In this document: piece by piece, positions 32,763 through 41,146 of the stretch
Layout of the letters: every line of letters starts with the position of its first letter
Position numbering within the stretch: the stretch's first letter is position 1
Source: an uncultured Alphaproteobacteria bacterium
Lineage (GTDB): Bacteria; Pseudomonadota; Alphaproteobacteria; HIMB59
Direction of reading: 5' to 3'
Assembly: GCA_902518505.1 (NCBI GenBank)
Contig: CABYGG010000008.1
Span: 1-52,660 of the forward strand
Length of the DNA: 52,660 nt
Notes under the pieces: model-generated
The model's database searches: none
Told to the model about the DNA's origin: nothing
The model's input: only the letters and a program-made list of their open reading frames with translations
Program-made: the position numbers and the translations under genes

Positions 32763-33462
32763 TAAGCAATATAGATCTCTCCATTTTTCTTTTTTCAACA
32801 ATTATATAAAAAATGTTAGAAAACCAAAATATTGTAAGCATCAAAATACCAAAAAAACTCACTAATAATGTAATTAAATAGTCATTAGTCATACTGGGCC
32901 CTCCCATTCTTAAAACACTACTTTCTTGATGAAGAGTAGTCCACCAATCAACAGAAAATTTAACAATAGGAAGATTCACTAGCCCTATTATTGCCAAAAT
33001 TGATGCTGCAAAATCTGCTTTTTGGAAGTGCTCAAATGAATATAAAAGAAGAATGTGGCCTAAGTAAATAAAAGCTAAAATTAACATTGAAGTTAACCTC
33101 GCATCCCATACCCAATAAGCTCCCCATGTCAAATTTCCCCATATCGAACCAGTAACTAAAACAATAATGCTCATTATCAATCCTATTGGAGACAACGATC
33201 TTGCAACTGTGAATGCTGTTGGGGATTTAAATATTAAGCCAATTATACTGCTAATTCCCATCACTAGAAAAATTGCCAATGATAGCCAAGCAGTGGGCAC
33301 ATGGATAAACATTATTTTGAATGAAATACCTTGATAATAATCATTTTCTAAAAAAATAATCAGAAAAATAGAAACACTTATTAATACCAGAGATAATAGA
33401 ATAACATATCTGGATAGAGAGATCATAAAATTAGAAAGTGCATTTGGAGTAATAGCAAACAT
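32755..33462 (-). CDS. ccmC: Haem exporter/transfer protein CcmC
   Basis: A 235-residue protein with six membrane helices. It has the haem-handling WWD motif (GSIWGNLTWGAYWVWDARLT) flanked by two conserved histidines: FIHVPTAWLSLAIF before it and the WWTTLHQESSVLRMGGPSMT loop after it. CcmC presents haem to CcmE at the periplasmic face. It starts with the ATG overlapping the ccmB stop by one base and ends inside the ccmD start. Confidence 0.95.
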   Translation of the reverse strand: MFAITPNALSNFMISLSRYVILLSLVLISVSIFLIIFLENDYYQGISFKIMFIHVPTAWLSLAIFLVMGISSIIGLIFKSPTAFTVARSLSPIGLIMSIIVLVTGSIWGNLTWGAYWVWDARLTSMLILAFIYLGHILLLYSFEHFQKADFAASILAIIGLVNLPIVKFSVDWWTTLHQESSVLRMGGPSMTNDYLITLLVSFFGILMLTIFWFSNIFYIIVEKRKMERSILLND

Positions 33463-34121
33463 TAGACTGATAATTTTTTTAAAGCAAAACTAGTTAGCAA
33501 AGGTGAAAAGGCTAAATTTAATAAAAAGTAAGCTACAAAAAATAAATACATCTTACCTGTATTAAAATCGATTAAATCAGTTATTGCCATAGAAAATATA
33601 AGAATAGGGACAAAAAGAGGCAATGTTAAAATACTTGTAAGTGAGAGTCTATTATTCTTAGAGATTGTTATAGACGCAGTCATTGAAGCTATAAAAATAA
33701 TACTTAAAAGAGATAGCGCTAGAAGACTATTAATCTTTAATAAATAAGTTAGATCGATATTTAAAATAATCAAAATTAGTGGTGAGAATATAAAGAAAAA
33801 AATAATTAAATTTAAATAGATCATCATGTTTTTAACAAAAACAATTATCTCTAAAGAGAAAGGAGAAAGGAGATACTGATGAAGTTTTGCTTCATCAAAA
33901 TCTTGGTCATAAATTTTTTCAACTTTAAATAATGAAATAAAAAAAATCATTATGTATAAGAAAGATAATCGAGTATTTATTTCCATTGACTCATCTTTTA
34001 ATGATAACGCAAAAATAGCGCATGAAATAATTAATAAACAATAAAGAACAAAACTAAAGACACTTCCTTTAATCATTAGTTGAAATTCACTTGAAATTAA
34101 TTTAAGAAAGTTTTTTATCAT
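33462..34121 (-). CDS. ccmB: Haem exporter permease CcmB
   Basis: A 219-residue inner-membrane protein with six hydrophobic helices. An early conserved segment contains EKIYDQDFDEAKLHQYLLSP, and a late segment reads LPLFVPILIFSMAITDLIDF, the CcmB P-x-x-x-P-x-x-I-F pattern. It forms the membrane part of the CcmAB ATPase that drives holo-CcmE release. Its start overlaps the ccmA stop by four bases. Confidence 0.92.
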   Translation of the reverse strand: MIKNFLKLISSEFQLMIKGSVFSFVLYCLLIISCAIFALSLKDESMEINTRLSFLYIMIFFISLFKVEKIYDQDFDEAKLHQYLLSPFSLEIIVFVKNMMIYLNLIIFFFIFSPLILIILNIDLTYLLKINSLLALSLLSIIFIASMTASITISKNNRLSLTSILTLPLFVPILIFSMAITDLIDFNTGKMYLFFVAYFLLNLAFSPLLTSFALKKLSV

Positions 34122-34720
34122 TTTAATTGAAGTGTTTTATAATTATTTAAATTAATATTTTGATGACTTGCTAATATAATTATTCCCTTATTTTCTAACT
34201 TTTTTTCAAATAAAGTATTTAAATTTATTATTGTTCTATCATCAAGCCCACTAAGTGGATCATCGAGTATCCAAACAGGTTTATTTACTAACATAAGTAG
34301 TAGCAATTGAAGTTTTTTCTTTTGACCAAATGAGAGCTGATAAAATTTTTTATCAAGATTCAATTCCTGAAAAAAATAACTTACACTTTTATTTTTTATT
34401 GAGTTATTAAACTTTACATTGTGTATTGAGAGCCAGTATTCAATATTTTGATTTAAAGTCAGTGAGTCATGGGCAAAGTTAGTCTCACCAATATATAAAA
34501 AAGATTGAGAGGCAATATGGTTATCAATTACTAAGTTATTGTAAGTTATACTACCTTCTAGTGGATCTATAAAATTGACAATATTAGATAATAGGGTTGT
34601 TTTGCCAACACCATTTGCACCCTGAATGAGTAGTAATTCACCAGGACGTATTTTAAAATTAATATTTTTGTAGATAAGAGTATTTCCCCTAGCAAAAGAT
34701 AAGTTATTAACTTCTATCAT
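34118..34720 (-). CDS. ccmA: Haem exporter ATP-binding protein CcmA
   Basis: A 200-residue ABC ATPase. Walker A is IQGANGVGKTTLLSNI, the signature is YQLSFGQKKKLQLLLLMLVN (divergent: SFGQKK instead of LSSGQ), Walker B is PVWILDDPLSGLD, and the switch His is in LASHQNIN. This matches the CcmA subfamily (GANGxGKTTLL). It is first in ccmABCDEFGH. There is no ribosome site: the start codon directly follows ten T residues that form the tail of a terminator hairpin. The operon may therefore be read through from the H1-like gene or translated from a very short leader. Confidence 0.93.
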   Translation of the reverse strand: MIEVNNLSFARGNTLIYKNINFKIRPGELLLIQGANGVGKTTLLSNIVNFIDPLEGSITYNNLVIDNHIASQSFLYIGETNFAHDSLTLNQNIEYWLSIHNVKFNNSIKNKSVSYFFQELNLDKKFYQLSFGQKKKLQLLLLMLVNKPVWILDDPLSGLDDRTIINLNTLFEKKLENKGIIILASHQNINLNNYKTLQLK

Positions 34721-34752
34721 AAAAAAAAAAGCGGGTGATTATAACCCGCTTT
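34721..34752 (-). terminator. Terminator between the H1-like gene and ccmA
   Basis: On the minus strand AAAGCGGGT and ACCCGCTTT form a 9-bp stem around a 7-nt loop, followed by a run of T residues that extends to the base before the ccmA ATG. It lies about 30 bases after the H1-like stop codon. Confidence 0.88.
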
Positions 34753-34782
34753 TGATGTTTTAAATATTTAAAACTTAGAAAA

Positions 34783-35154
34783 TTATCTTCTTTTTCTAGA
34801 AGCTTTTCTCTTCTTAGGAGCTGCTTTTTTCTTTGCAGCTTTCCTTTTCTTAGGAGCTGCTTTTTTCTTTGCAGCTTTCCTTTTCTTTGGAGCTGCTTTT
34901 TTCTTCTTAGGAGCTGCTTTTTTCTTTGCAGCTTTCCTTTTCTTAGGAGCTGCTTTTTTCTTTGCAGCTTTTCTTCTTACAGCTTTTTTCTTAGTGGCTT
35001 TTTTCTTCTTAGGAGCTGCTTTTTTCTTTGCAGCTTTTCTTTTAGGAGCTGCTTTTTTCTTTGCAGCCTTCTTCTTCTTAGGTGCTACCTTTTTCGCAGC
35101 TTTTCTTTTCTTAGGAGCTGCTTTTTTCTTTGCAGCTTTTCTCTTTTTAGCCAT
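34783..35154 (-). CDS. Histone H1-like Lys/Ala-rich DNA-binding protein
   Basis: A 123-residue protein made almost entirely of Lys, Ala, Arg and Pro. It repeats KKRKAAKKKAAPKKR-type units and ends in SRKRR. It resembles the C-terminal tail of eukaryotic H1 and bacterial Hc1/AlgP-like proteins, which coat and condense DNA. It has no globular domain. The ribosome site is good (aaggaggctataATG). A terminator follows. A regulatory or nucleoid role is inferred from composition only. The repeat DNA makes its length prone to variation between strains. Confidence 0.8.
   Translation of the reverse strand: MAKKRKAAKKKAAPKKRKAAKKVAPKKKKAAKKKAAPKRKAAKKKAAPKKKKATKKKAVRRKAAKKKAAPKKRKAAKKKAAPKKKKAAPKKRKAAKKKAAPKKRKAAKKKAAPKKRKASRKRR
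34800..35150. repeat. Tandem repeats within the H1-like gene
   Basis: The coding strand is built from near-identical 33-42 base units, each seen on the plus strand as a segment resembling ttcttaggagctgctttttt followed by ctttgcagctttt. About eight to ten imperfect copies are visible. Such repeats can expand or contract by replication slippage. Confidence 0.75.
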
Positions 35155-35287
35155 TATAGCCTCCTTACTTTTTACACTTACTAGTAAGTATAAAACGAAT
35201 ATCTAATGATATTCATTTTCTTAAAAAAAACTTAAGAAAGTATTTAATTAAGTCAACATTTTATTTATGGTAACTTCTTTTCATTGA

Positions 35288-37840
35288 ATGAATCAAATTG
35301 AAATAATTTTAGGTCCAACTAACACTGGAAAAACATTTTATGCTTTTGAACAAATGTTTTCCTTTAAAAACGGTGTTTTTGGTTTCCCTTTAAGGCTTTT
35401 AGCAAGAGAAAATTATGATAAAGCATGCAAACTTTATCCAATAAATCAAATTGCATTAATAACTGGAGAAGAAAAAATAATCCCTTCAAATGCAAAATAT
35501 TTTTTTTGCACTGTCGAATCAATGCCAGATGATTTTTTCGAATTTGTTTGCGTAGATGAAATTCAATTAGCATCTGACTATGAGAGGGGACATATTTTTA
35601 CTCAAAGGCTTTTACATTCTCGTGGAGAAGAAAAGACAATCTTCTTAGGCTCCCTTACAATGGAAGAAATTATTAGAGAACTAATTCCTGAGGCAAAAAT
35701 AATTTTTAAAAATAGATTTTCAGAATTAATTTTTTTAGGTCATAAAAAAATTCAAAACGTAAAGCCCCGTTCAGCGATTATTGCATTTAATTTAATTCGA
35801 CTTTATGAAATAGCCGAACAAATAAGAAGCTTAAAAGGAGGTGTGGCTCTTGTTGCCGGAGCGCTCAGTCCTAAAACAAGAAACTCCCAAGTAAAATTAT
35901 ATGAGGATGGAGAAGTCGATTACATTGTCGCCACTGATGCTATTGGTATGGGACTAAATTTAGATATTAACCAAGTGTATTTTTCTGGTCTTGATAAGTT
36001 CGATGGAAAATATGTACGACCATTGAATGATATGGAAATAGGTCAAATAGCAGGAAGGGCAGGCCGCTATACAAAATCCGGTTATTTTGGAACTACCCTT
36101 GGGGCAAAGTTTACAGATCTTGAGTCTATAGAAAATATACAAGCTCATAAATTTGAACCGATTAAAAAAATATTCTGGAGAAACCATCTTCTGTCATTTA
36201 AGTCAGAATATGAATTAGTAAACTCTCTAAAAAAGAAAACCGATAATCATCGGTTAATTCTTAAAAAAGATGCCGAGGATCAAAAATTTTTATTTAGGTT
36301 TCTAAAAGATAATAAAAAACATTTTAAATTTGACAACCCTGAAACATTGAAACAATTATGGGACGTATGTCGAATACCAGATTATCAAAATATTTCTGAC
36401 GAAAAACATGTTGAACTGTTAACAAAAATATTTGGTGAACTAATAAAAAATCAATGGGTATTTAGTGATAAATTTTTAGACAATGAAATTTCTTACCTAC
36501 AAAATTATAACGGTAGCATTGATGATCTTATCTACAACTTAAATGAAACAAGAACCTGGCTGTACATTACTAACCAGAAACATTGGATAAAAAACCCTAT
36601 TTGGGTTGAAACCGTTAAAAATATTGAAAACAAACTGTCTGATGAGATTCATTTAAGTCTAATGCAAAAATTTGTCGATAAAAATAAAAGTGAGATGGTT
36701 CAGAATTTAAATATTAGTAAAAAAAATATATCTTTAACTGATAATAGATATGTTAAGATAAAAGACTATAAAATAGGAGTTATAAAAGGTTTTAAAATTT
36801 TTTTTGATGAGAAATATAAAGATATTTTAAATAACAACTACCATAAAATAATTAAAGAACAAATTTCCCCATATATGTCTTTTAACGTTGATAATTTTAT
36901 AGAAGCTCCGAACGAAAGTTTATTAATCGATTCAAAAGTTGATGAGAATGGAAATTTTCAAAATTTATATCTTAAATGGGGGGATGCAAATGTAGCAATA
37001 TTTAAAAAAGGTAATGACATAACTCATCCTATTTTAGAGCCAATCTTAGATGATTTAATAGTATCACCTGATCATATTAAAAAAATTCAGGAGAAAATCC
37101 AAAAATGGTTTGAGGAAACTTATCTCTCGAAGTTGGATTTATCAAATAAACTGAAAAAAATTAATTCAAAACCTGAGGAAAGAAGTTTTATTTTTAAGAT
37201 AATTGAAAACCAATATAATCTATATCAAACAAATATATTAGATGAATTTAAGCTAATTGATGAACCACAAAGAAAAGAAATTCATTCATTAAATTTCAGA
37301 CTAGGAAAGAACGTAATATTTAATTCTGAATTAATCAGACCTGAATACATGAAGTTGAAGTTTTATTTATGGAATTTATATTATAATGAATTTTTAAATA
37401 TTGATGAATACATACCAAAAGATGGTAACGCAACTCTTAATATTCAAAATAAGTTAAATGAAGAGCTATTAACTTACTTAGGCTTTATTTCTAAGAATGA
37501 CTTATTAATCAGACTTGATATTTTTAATGAATTTGAAAAACAATTATTCAAAAGAGAAAACAGAGGCCCTTTCACACTTCCTATGGACTTATCTAATCTT
37601 TTGGGAATAAAAAAAGATAAACTAATCAGTATTTTAAAAAGTAGATCCTTTCTTATTCATGAGATAGCAGAAAATGATTTAATTATTTCTAAAAAAATTA
37701 ATGCTAATAAGACATTAGAGTCAAAACAAAATAAAAACAAAAAAGTATTGAAAAAACCATCAAAAAAAGTAAAAAAGCCATCATCAAAAAAGTTATTTAA
37801 TAATCCTTTTGACCAATTAAAAAACATAAATGTTAAATAA
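35288..37840 (+). CDS. SUV3-like ATP-dependent RNA helicase
   Basis: An 850-residue SF2 helicase. Walker A is GPTNTGKTFYAFEQM, motif II is the Suv3-type FVCVDEIQLASDYERGHIFT, motif III is FLGSLTMEE, motif V is VATDAIGMGLNLDINQVYFS, and motif VI is EIGQIAGRAGRYT. The long C-terminal part (about 330-800) holds a conserved family region, and the last 50 residues are Lys-rich (KKPSKKVKKPSSKK). Suv3 proteins work in RNA turnover with an exonuclease in mitochondria; the bacterial role is not well defined. The order helicase, TerB, fdxA, carD matches the alphaproteobacterial pattern, except that the small S4-domain gene often found here is replaced by a TerB-like gene. Confidence 0.88.
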   Translation: MNQIEIILGPTNTGKTFYAFEQMFSFKNGVFGFPLRLLARENYDKACKLYPINQIALITGEEKIIPSNAKYFFCTVESMPDDFFEFVCVDEIQLASDYERGHIFTQRLLHSRGEEKTIFLGSLTMEEIIRELIPEAKIIFKNRFSELIFLGHKKIQNVKPRSAIIAFNLIRLYEIAEQIRSLKGGVALVAGALSPKTRNSQVKLYEDGEVDYIVATDAIGMGLNLDINQVYFSGLDKFDGKYVRPLNDMEIGQIAGRAGRYTKSGYFGTTLGAKFTDLESIENIQAHKFEPIKKIFWRNHLLSFKSEYELVNSLKKKTDNHRLILKKDAEDQKFLFRFLKDNKKHFKFDNPETLKQLWDVCRIPDYQNISDEKHVELLTKIFGELIKNQWVFSDKFLDNEISYLQNYNGSIDDLIYNLNETRTWLYITNQKHWIKNPIWVETVKNIENKLSDEIHLSLMQKFVDKNKSEMVQNLNISKKNISLTDNRYVKIKDYKIGVIKGFKIFFDEKYKDILNNNYHKIIKEQISPYMSFNVDNFIEAPNESLLIDSKVDENGNFQNLYLKWGDANVAIFKKGNDITHPILEPILDDLIVSPDHIKKIQEKIQKWFEETYLSKLDLSNKLKKINSKPEERSFIFKIIENQYNLYQTNILDEFKLIDEPQRKEIHSLNFRLGKNVIFNSELIRPEYMKLKFYLWNLYYNEFLNIDEYIPKDGNATLNIQNKLNEELLTYLGFISKNDLLIRLDIFNEFEKQLFKRENRGPFTLPMDLSNLLGIKKDKLISILKSRSFLIHEIAENDLIISKKINANKTLESKQNKNKKVLKKPSKKVKKPSSKKLFNNPFDQLKNINVK

Positions 37841-38267
37841 ATTCTTCCAATCCTTTAATGAAAAGAAGGATAAAAATGATGATCACTCTTTTGAGTCAGA
37901 TTTATATAATCTGATTTACGAAATTATTATTGCAGATCATGTAATTTCGGAACAAGAAATTAATTTTGCCTCTGAGTTAGTAGAGTTTTACTTTAAAATA
38001 CCAATTCAGAGTAATAAAGAGCAATTTACTAAATTAGCCAATAAACAACATTTCAACACCGACTTATCTCAGTTTTCATACAGACTTAAAACATCACTTA
38101 GTTATGAACAGAGAATGGATGTAATTTTAATTTGTTGGCAAGTATTAATGGTTGATGGCAAAGAAGATCAGCTTGAGGTTTCTACTGCGAGAAAAATTTC
38201 AACGTTACTTGGCCTAGAAGATAAAGATTTTATATTGATTAGAAATAGAGTAAAAGACAGCCTATGA
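37830..38267 (+). CDS. TerB-like protein
   Basis: A 145-residue helical protein. Two similar segments, [20 protein letters not shown] and [20 protein letters not shown], carry the acidic D-x-x-x-x-x-x-E pattern of the TerB (PF05099) fold. These proteins are named for tellurite resistance but mostly act in membrane-linked or metal-linked roles that are poorly defined. It starts 11 bases inside the helicase gene and ends four bases into fdxA, so it is translated as part of that operon. Confidence 0.78.
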   Translation: MLNKFFQSFNEKKDKNDDHSFESDLYNLIYEIIIADHVISEQEINFASELVEFYFKIPIQSNKEQFTKLANKQHFNTDLSQFSYRLKTSLSYEQRMDVILICWQVLMVDGKEDQLEVSTARKISTLLGLEDKDFILIRNRVKDSL

Positions 38268-38596
38268 CTTATTTAGTTAATGACAAGTGTATCAAGTGTA
38301 AATATATGGATTGCGTTGAGGTATGTCCCGTAGATTGCTTTTACGAAGGTGAAAATATGCTTGTTATTAACCCAGATGAATGTATTGACTGCGGAGTATG
38401 TGAGCCGGAATGTCCTGTTGAAGCGATTATCCCAGATGACTTGGATGATGGTACAAAATGGTTAGATGTAAATGAAAAATACTCACAAGTTTGGCCCAAT
38501 ATAACTACAAAAAAAGATGCCCCTGCTGATTCAAAACAGTGGGAAGGGGTAGAAGATAAATTTGAAAATCATTTCAGTGAAAAAGGAGCTGATTAA
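38264..38596 (+). CDS. fdxA: Seven-iron ferredoxin (3Fe-4S/4Fe-4S)
   Basis: A 110-residue ferredoxin. The first cluster region reads [20 protein letters not shown] and the second [18 protein letters not shown], giving the cysteine spacing of FdxA-type 7Fe ferredoxins. The C-terminal extension (about 60-110) typical of alphaproteobacterial FdxA is present. It carries electrons at low potential; its redox partners are not known here. It overlaps the TerB-like stop by four bases, and its last base is shared with the start of carD, a conserved pairing in the class. Confidence 0.95.
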   Translation: MTYLVNDKCIKCKYMDCVEVCPVDCFYEGENMLVINPDECIDCGVCEPECPVEAIIPDDLDDGTKWLDVNEKYSQVWPNITTKKDAPADSKQWEGVEDKFENHFSEKGAD

Positions 38597-39300
38597 TGCC
38601 AAATAAAAAAAAAACTACAACAAAAAAAGTAATAAAAAAAACTACAAAAAATAAGATTAAAAAAAAAGTTGAAATTAAAAAAAATTCACATGCCAAAAAA
38701 AAACAACTTGTAAAAAAAATAGCTAAGAAAAAAGTTGCAAAAAATATATTAAAAAAAGTAGTTAAAAAAATTGTTACTCCAAAGGCTCCTAAGATTAAAA
38801 AAGTAATAGTTCCACAAGATTTTAAACCAGGAGAGAACATTGTTTACCCAACCCACGGTGTAGGAAGAATCCTCACTATAGAAAAGTTTCAATATGATTT
38901 AGTGGAGGAACAACTGTATGTAATTCAGTTTTTTCAAGACAAATTAACAATCAGAGTCCCCTTTGCTAAAGCAAAATTGATTGGTTTGAGAAACATTACT
39001 AGTAAACCATCTATGACTAGAACACTTTCTGTTTTAAAACAAAAACCTAAAATTAAAAAGGCTATGTGGAGCAGACGAGCTCAGGAGTATGATCAAAAGA
39101 TAAACTCTGGTGACATAAAACTTCTCTCAGAGGTCGTTAGAGACCTATTTCGTAAAGATGATCAAACTGAGCAATCTTATAGTGAGCGCCAGATGTTTCA
39201 GGTAGCTTTTGAGAGATATACTAGAGAATTTGCGATATCTTCAAGTTTAAAGTTTGAGGAAGCATCAACAAAAATATTAGAAATTTTAAATAAAAGATAA
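38596..39300 (+). CDS. CarD-family transcription regulator with Lys-rich N-terminal tail
   Basis: A 234-residue protein. Residues about 75-230 are a CarD/CdnL fold: FKPGENIVYPTHGVGRILTI (Tudor-like RNA polymerase-interacting domain), then the helical DNA-binding part (WSRRAQEYDQKINSGDIKLL, SYSERQMFQVAFERYTREFA). CarD factors bind RNA polymerase beta and stabilise open promoters, often at rRNA genes. The first 70 residues are almost entirely Lys, Thr, Val and Ile (KKVIKKTTKNKIKKKVEIKK), an H1-like tail. A CarD gene next to fdxA is typical of alphaproteobacteria. The stop lies two bases from the convergent TIGR02300 gene. Confidence 0.9.
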   Translation: MPNKKKTTTKKVIKKTTKNKIKKKVEIKKNSHAKKKQLVKKIAKKKVAKNILKKVVKKIVTPKAPKIKKVIVPQDFKPGENIVYPTHGVGRILTIEKFQYDLVEEQLYVIQFFQDKLTIRVPFAKAKLIGLRNITSKPSMTRTLSVLKQKPKIKKAMWSRRAQEYDQKINSGDIKLLSEVVRDLFRKDDQTEQSYSERQMFQVAFERYTREFAISSSLKFEEASTKILEILNKR

Positions 39301-39301
39301 A

Positions 39302-39625
39302 TTAATTAGTTTCTTCTTCGTTTTTATCAGTTGGGATATCAATGCTTATATCTTCTGCTAGGTTATCGGCATCTTCAGTTTGAGCATCAGTATCTTCTGT
39401 TTCTTCAATTAGGTCTTTTAATTCATCGTTTTCTTTGGCAGTCTTAGTGGGTGTTGCAACACTTATCCCCGCTTTTCTTCCTCTTTTAGGTTTAGCAATA
39501 TTTACAGCTTCAATGGATTTACCACATTCTGGACAATTAACTACATCCTGATAAAAATCATAATACTTTACACTACCACAGGGGCATGTTCTTTTGTGGC
39601 CTAAATCGATTTGCTCTTCTTGCAT
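39302..39625 (-). CDS. TIGR02300 family zinc-ribbon protein
   Basis: A 107-residue protein. The N-terminal half, [20 protein letters not shown] followed by [10 protein letters not shown], matches the alphaproteobacterial family whose consensus is DLGTKRxCPxCxxKFYDL with a second CPxC pair, so it probably binds one zinc. A short basic patch ([10 protein letters not shown]) follows, then a strongly acidic tail ([20 protein letters not shown]). The family has no assigned function. It is divergent from rpmF across 64 bases and abuts the carD end. Confidence 0.88.
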   Translation of the reverse strand: MQEEQIDLGHKRTCPCGSVKYYDFYQDVVNCPECGKSIEAVNIAKPKRGRKAGISVATPTKTAKENDELKDLIEETEDTDAQTEDADNLAEDISIDIPTDKNEEETN

Positions 39626-39689
39626 TGTGGGCAGATTTATACATTATTATTGTAATTTATACAAATTTTTATTATGTTATCGCTCTAAT

Positions 39690-39950
39690 ATGGCAGTTCC
39701 AAAAAGAAAAACCACACCTTCAAAAAGGAATATGAGACGCTCTCATCATAGAGCAGGAACTCAACTATTTACAGAAGACAAAAAATCAGGTGAACTAAGA
39801 AGACCTCATCACATTGATCTAAGTACTGGCATGTACAGAGGTAAACAAATAATTATTAAAAAAACCAAAAAAGATAAAGATACCGAGGGTCAAGCACCCG
39901 TTAATACTGATGAAACAACTAAAACTATTGAAGCTCCTGCTCCTAAATAA
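39690..39950 (+). CDS. rpmF: Ribosomal protein L32 with C-terminal extension
   Basis: An 86-residue L32. The canonical start [20 protein letters not shown] and the middle [20 protein letters not shown] identify the protein. The typical length is about 60; here a 25-residue tail rich in Thr, Glu, Ala and Pro follows ([16 protein letters not shown]). The open frame extends upstream to 39594, but ATG 39690 gives the conserved MAVPK start. Its stop is directly followed by the end of the convergent recX gene, with no spacer and no terminator visible. Confidence 0.95.
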   Translation: MAVPKRKTTPSKRNMRRSHHRAGTQLFTEDKKSGELRRPHHIDLSTGMYRGKQIIIKKTKKDKDTEGQAPVNTDETTKTIEAPAPK

Positions 39951-40439
39951 TTAATCTCTAATTACTTTATATATTGAATTTTCTGAAAAGCTTTGCTGAT
40001 AGAGCTTTTTTTTAAGCTCAGTAGTTTCTAACTTAGATAGTTTTTTTCTTAAAATAAATCGTTTTAGAATATCCAGCTCTAAATCTGGGTTTTCAGATAC
40101 TTTTTTAGAGATATATTCCTCAATTAAGCTTTGTTCAAAACCTTTTTGAAACAGTTTATTTTTAATTTTTTTGATAGAAAATAAGGATTGCTCATAATAA
40201 TGAAATACTGTTTCAATGAAGTGCCTCTCGTTGATTATCTTCAACTCATCTAATTTTTGAATAATATTATTAATTAGTTCTTGTTTAGAGATATTTTCTG
40301 GAAAAATGACCTTTTGATAATTTTTTTTGTTTCTTAGTTTTTTTTCAAGTATTTCTGAAATCTTTTTTTTAGTGGCTGGATATTTTCCTAAATATTTAAT
40401 TGCTTCATTGAATAAGTATTCATCAGCTTTTTTTTTCAT
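39951..40439 (-). CDS. recX: RecX-family regulatory protein
   Basis: A 162-residue, Lys-rich, all-helical protein built from repeated three-helix motifs. The first reads FNEAIKYLGKYPATKKKISE with the L-x-x-R/K-x-x-S/T-x-x-E/K-x-L pattern, the second KLDELKIINERHFIETVFHY, and the third SIKKIKNKLFQKGFEQSLIE. RecX binds RecA filaments and limits recombination. No recA gene is nearby. The fit to the family is good in pattern but weak in identity, as usual for RecX in AT-rich genomes. Confidence 0.78.
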   Translation of the reverse strand: MKKKADEYLFNEAIKYLGKYPATKKKISEILEKKLRNKKNYQKVIFPENISKQELINNIIQKLDELKIINERHFIETVFHYYEQSLFSIKKIKNKLFQKGFEQSLIEEYISKKVSENPDLELDILKRFILRKKLSKLETTELKKKLYQQSFSENSIYKVIRD

Positions 40440-40486
40440 AGTTTATATTATTTTATGAATTATTATTATTAAGTATACTTATAAAG

Positions 40487-40563
40487 GCGCTTGTAGCTCA
40501 GTAGGATAGAGCACCAGATTCCTAATCTGGGGGCCGCAGGTTCGATTCCTGCCAAGCGCGCCA
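40487..40563 (+). tRNA. tRNA-Arg (anticodon CCT)
   Basis: A full cloverleaf with encoded CCA. The acceptor stem GCGCTTG pairs with CAAGCGC, and the discriminator is G. The D-arm is around agctcagtaggatagagc. The anticodon stem CCAGA/TCTGG surrounds loop TTCCTAA, giving anticodon CCT, which reads AGG. The T-arm is GCAGG-ttcgatt-CCTGC. It stands alone between the divergent recX and the convergent gcrA gene. Confidence 0.97.
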
Positions 40564-40574
40564 AATAATTAATA

Positions 40575-41045
40575 TTAATTTTTCTCGTGTAAGAAGTCTA
40601 AAAGTCTGTCTAAATATTTCTCATCAACATTATAAGCTTTTTTATAATGTTCAATACAATATGGTTTTGTTGGAATATTTTGACCACCGCAATAGTGAAA
40701 TCCCTCTTCAAGTGGATCGCCAATTGGCCATTGACAGGATTTAAAGTTACCGGTGCCAACAATGCTCTTTTTAAAACTAAATTTTTCTCTTCTTCGAACA
40801 GGTTCTTTTCTTACTGTATTTTGGGAAGATGAATTACTGGACTCCCTGTACATAGTCACTGATGAAAATTGTTGATTTTGAGTTGATTTTTTTCTGGAGT
40901 TTTGACGTCTTTCTAGGCCCAATCTAAAAGCTTTACCAATAACGGCATTTTTCGTAAATCCGAGCTGCACGCCAATCTGGCTTGTAGCAACCCCTTCATT
41001 CCAAAGTTTTTTAAGATCTTCTACTTTCTGGTTATTCCAAGACAT
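40575..41045 (-). CDS. gcrA: Cell-cycle regulator GcrA
   Basis: A 156-residue protein. The N-terminal helix-turn-helix, WNNQKVEDLKKLWNEGVATS followed by IGVQLGFTKNAVIGKAFRLG, is the GcrA DNA-binding domain. The C-terminal part keeps CQWPIGDPLEEGFHYCGGQ and PYCIEHYKKAY, the region that contacts sigma-70 region 2. In Caulobacter GcrA activates promoters carrying GANTC sites methylated by CcrM. GcrA is essentially restricted to alphaproteobacteria and is the best class marker in the window. The linker is Ser/Asn/Arg-rich. It is divergent from pgk. Confidence 0.95.
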   Translation of the reverse strand: MSWNNQKVEDLKKLWNEGVATSQIGVQLGFTKNAVIGKAFRLGLERRQNSRKKSTQNQQFSSVTMYRESSNSSSQNTVRKEPVRRREKFSFKKSIVGTGNFKSCQWPIGDPLEEGFHYCGGQNIPTKPYCIEHYKKAYNVDEKYLDRLLDFLHEKN

Positions 41046-41091
41046 TTTTTATATACCTACTCTATTTAGTTCCTTATATGGGTAGTTTTAT

Positions 41092-41103
41092 ACTATATAT
41101 AGT
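41092..41103. promoter_or_regulatory. Palindrome between gcrA and pgk
   Basis: ACTATATATAGT is a 12-base perfect palindrome in the 101-base divergent region. It could be an operator or a promoter-like element (it includes TATATA). AT-rich DNA produces such palindromes by chance, so this is a weak call. Confidence 0.25.
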
Positions 41104-41146
41104 AGTAGTAATCTAGCCTAAAATGATTAAAAAAATGTGAATAAAT

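Noticed and set aside
34994-35206. Plus-strand 70-codon frame of Phe/Ala-rich hydrophobic sequence
   Set aside because: It is the antisense of the Lys/Ala repeats of the H1-like gene. Complementary codons make it look like a membrane protein.
38574-38840. Minus-strand 88-codon hydrophobic frame opposite carD
   Set aside because: It is the antisense of the Lys-rich CarD tail, with no ribosome site or family match.
40563-40580. Terminator after tRNA-Arg (ATTAATATTAAT followed by T residues)
   Set aside because: The stem is only A-T pairs, with no G-C core, and too weak to call in such AT-rich DNA.
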